From assembly GCA_029379385.1 (NCBI GenBank), contig CM055613.1, positions 12,666,001 to 12,730,000 on the forward strand: a stretch of DNA of 64,000 bases, given 5' to 3'. The DNA comes from Quillaja saponaria. Its lineage: Eukaryota; Streptophyta; Magnoliopsida; Fabales; Quillajaceae. Numbering within the stretch: the first letter of the stretch is position 1; each line of letters starts with the position of its first letter. The notes beneath the pieces were generated by a model. That model was not told the origin of the DNA, did not search any database, and saw only the letters and a program-made list of their open reading frames with translations. Below, piece by piece: positions 61,152-64,000 of the stretch. Made by a program: the position numbers and the translations under genes.

Positions 61152-62616
61152 TCATGAAAACAGTGCAACTGTGCAAGCAAGAAAGGAGGCTAGTTTCTAA
61201 AGATTCTCAACGGTCCCATTGTGAAAATTGGCCTGAGTATGATTTCCATCATATAAGGTTGAAAAAAAATTATTCTTTTTTTTCTTATTTTTTTTTTGAT
61301 TTACAAGTTTGCAGCTGGGTTTTAGATTTAGATTTTTTAAATTTTTTTTTTTTTTCTGATTATTAAAAATAATTTCTTTTTAATTACTAGTTTTGTTTTC
61401 TGTTTCAAAGGATGAGATTTTGGCGCCAAAGGTTTCGGAGGAGTTTAGGCCGGTGGAGAGGAAAGAGCCGAACAGGATTGAAACCGTTAAGGCCAGCCCC
61501 ACTTCACAAAGCCCTCTCTATTCTCTTTCTCCATAACAATGACAAGCAGAGCGAGAAACTGGGGTGGCAATTAAAATATCTTAGCAAAATATCCAAAATC
61601 ATGTTTTTTTCTTTTTTTTAATTTTTAAAATAATCCATATTAGTAGCAATAGTAATTTTCGTCCCCAAAATAATTTTAAAATTTTCATGTTATAAGCATC
61701 CTTCTAGATGATGTATAATGTTTTCGAGCCAGCCATGAGCTCAAACAAAGAAAAAAAAAATTGAAAAACAAAGGGGATAACAATTTTTTTTGGCTTATAC
61801 CCACATGTCAAAGAAAAAAAAACAATTACAGATATCTTCCTACTTCGAAACTACAGCAAACTTACCACATATGATACAATGCAATAAATTGACAATCATA
61901 ACCATGGATGCAACTTCTCTTGTATGCTACTATTATCTTCATCCGTGAATTCATTTTCCTATACAGAAGTTGGAGATATAAGAGTGTCATTACATCTATC
62001 AGTTACATTTTTGTTTGAACACCAACAAATTCTTACACTACATTAGAAACAGGTACAGTATCTACAAGGTTTTTCTTTTTTGCGTTTTTCATTTGAGTTT
62101 CCTATTCCCATTCTCTTATATTGGATAAAGGGATAATTCGGTTTTAATGTCAGTTTGTCAGTTGTCACTACCAAGACACTATCTCTGTTTTATCACCATT
62201 ACATGTATGCACCCAACATAGGTTGGTATGTTCCTCTTCAGATCAATTTTCAAAAAGTTGCAAGATATATTGCAAGACACGTGGTTTTGTTGAAGGACTC
62301 GAAGGGCTTGGTAAACACTGACAGCATCCGCCACAAATGAATAAGGACAAGCTGATGTACCTGTAGACATATGAGGAAACTGAAGATGTTTAAAATCTGC
62401 TGTCAATCAGCTAAGGGTTCTGTATATTGACTCTAGCAGAGATGCGACATATACATCACATATCAGTATTTCAACAAAAAAAGAAAAAAAAAAAAGAAAA
62501 AGAAAAGAAAAAAAAATAGTCTCCAGTTTGTGATTTAACACCAAACCTCAAGCTACGACATTTTATATGTCAAAAAGTTATAAAAGTTGAAAAAAGGGTA
62601 TGAAACTTAAACTTAC
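61152..62616. other. 5-phosphatase promoter side, then unassigned DNA
   Basis: 61.15-61.6 kb contains T-rich tracts and a GC-richer patch (61410-61520), a plausible leader and promoter of the minus-strand gene. 61.6-62.6 kb has A-rich tracts and no clear gene. Confidence 0.4.
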
Positions 62617-62679
62617 CCTCTTTTCCTGCATAAGTTCATTGCAATATTTCATCCAACTTTGCTTATAAAGAGCTAGACT
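62617..62679 (-). CDS. Candidate internal exon of an unidentified gene
   Basis: A 63-base open exon (21 codons) is framed by a good acceptor (TTTGCAG) and donor (AGG|GTAAGT). It reads SLALYKQSWMKYCNELMQEK, helical and charged. No family was recognised and the flanking exons are not clear, so this is a structural prediction only. Confidence 0.3.
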
Positions 62680-63683
62680 CTGCAAATAAAAGTTGTAGCA
62701 TACAACAAACTGTTATGAAATGAAGTGTTAAGAATGACTTAAGTAATTAACACAAGAAAAAGAAAATTGGCCAGAGCCTTATTGTGTTGACTATCAGATA
62801 AGGGAATAAAAGAACCCCCTCCCCCGGTGAAAAAAAAAAGAATGTCATCTACCTGCTTTTTCCCACTAGGTCATGGCCCTCTCTTTTCATCAGCCAGACG
62901 AGAAACCAATCTGCCCTTAATGTTACTTGAGAAACAATCAACTCTGCTCATTGCACAAGAAACCAAAAAGAAAGGGATAATATGGTTTTGCATTAGATCA
63001 TCGACCTTGTTAAGAACCAGATACTCCACTATATTATTTGAGATACAAAGATAAAATGATCAAAGGAAAAGCATAATGGAAGAGAAATTGTTGCTGTAAA
63101 AAAAGCTGAAACTGTCAGTAAAAAAAAGGAAAAAAAGAAGTGGAGTCAAAGTTTATAAGCATCTCTTTCCAACCTAGCAACGAGACTGTCCAATCAACAA
63201 AGAAGCTTTTACATAATTCATGGCCAGGAGTGCAACAATGCTTCATCTCAGAACTCAATAGCACAAAACTTAAAAAAATCAAGATTGTCGAAAATCATCA
63301 TGAAGCATTGGAAGATAATTCTTTCCATCAAGTTAACACTAAAATCTGGCAACCAGAAAGACGACTGAAGCATTGTTTCAAGCAGAGGCAGAAGTTTTAT
63401 GCCTGAGCTCCTCTCCCAGATTTTCTAGAATGGAGGAAACTGTCTGTTCCCTTAGTATGAGAACTTTCAATTAAGCTGTTGCAAATTGCAACTTCTTAAG
63501 CTAGATTCTGGACTCGTGTGGCTTTTCTACAAATCCTAGCAAGATTCCAAAACATATTTCTAATTTTCTATAGCCTGACATTTACTCTCTATCTAACTGT
63601 ATGAAATGAAAAAAGTTGGAGCAAGAGTACAAATGGATAAAATTTGAGCTGGTTAAAACTAAGGCAATTGAATTAAAAAGTTT

Positions 63684-63806
63684 TTACATTCTTTCATTCA
63701 ATTGCCAAGCCATTATTACAGGAATAGACTGTTTCTTGGTCTCTTTGCTGTAAATCCTACTCCAAACTGATGCTTCTTCACTCTCATCATGCACAATGAT
63801 AGGCAC
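63684..63806 (-). CDS. Candidate terminal exon of an unidentified gene
   Basis: An open stretch of 41 codons including a stop, after a CCAG acceptor at 63807. It contains VPIIVHDESEEASVWSRIY and ends near QLNERM. If real, the gene enters from beyond the right edge. It is not recognised and could be chance coding potential. Confidence 0.22.
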   Translation of the reverse strand: MPIIVHDESEEASVWSRIYSKETKKQSIPVIMAWQLNERM

Positions 63807-64000
63807 CTGGAAAATAGACATTTGGTTAGATAATAATAACTTATCTGGTCAATTTAAAGACATTGTGAAAAACTCACATATCCCTTACATTGTCTGAATG
63901 CCTTCATTATTAGTTTTAAGTTCAAACCCAACTACTAGGACCCTTTACTGTTTATAGGATAGGCCCATTCACAATTGATGCTTTGAGGAAAATCTTGAAT

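Noticed and set aside
1..64000. CRISPR arrays, bacterial operons, integrases or attachment sites
   Set aside because: The window is plant nuclear DNA with spliced genes; no regularly spaced repeat array or prokaryotic gene was seen.

Overview
The window looks like nuclear DNA of a dicot flowering plant. It is AT-rich, its genes have many short GT-AG introns, all recognisable genes belong to plant families, and intergenic DNA holds LTR retrotransposons, a MITE and poly-A/T and dinucleotide tracts. The species cannot be fixed by reading alone.

Layout. 1-626 (-): a PLAT-domain stress protein cut by the window edge. 2968-3744 (+): an NHL/LEA_2-type membrane protein. 8934-11077 (-): a complete trehalose-6-phosphate phosphatase with a G-box-rich promoter. 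11.4-27.0 kb: gene-poor, including a non-coding LTR element at 21.0-25.1 kb. 27.07-28.15 kb (-): a dead RAP2.4-like AP2/ERF gene. 28510-33270 (-): a decayed Ty1/copia element with 5-bp target duplications, inserted between the TATA box and the ATG of that ERF. 34.4-35.3 kb: a MYB/SANT-like (PIF/Harbinger-type) remnant, followed by a fold-back repeat at 35.7-36.3 kb.

39.9-61.2 kb is gene-rich. It holds a plant-specific protein of unknown function (-), peroxisomal acyl-CoA oxidase ACX3 (+, PTS2 signal, MITE in intron 2), a DUF630/DUF632 (NRG2-like) protein (-, one frameshift), an EIN3-like gene (+, five frameshifts) and a type I inositol polyphosphate 5-phosphatase (-, one frameshift). Beyond 61.2 kb there are only weak exon candidates on the minus strand.

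The genes do not form a pathway or cluster. The main biology is gene decay and transposon insertion: two ethylene-related transcription-factor genes (ERF and EIN3-like) are broken, and two otherwise well-preserved genes carry one indel each, which could be real or assembly errors. I found no previously undescribed biological system. The best leads are the copia insertion that split the ERF leader, the fold-back element, and the frameshift pattern.
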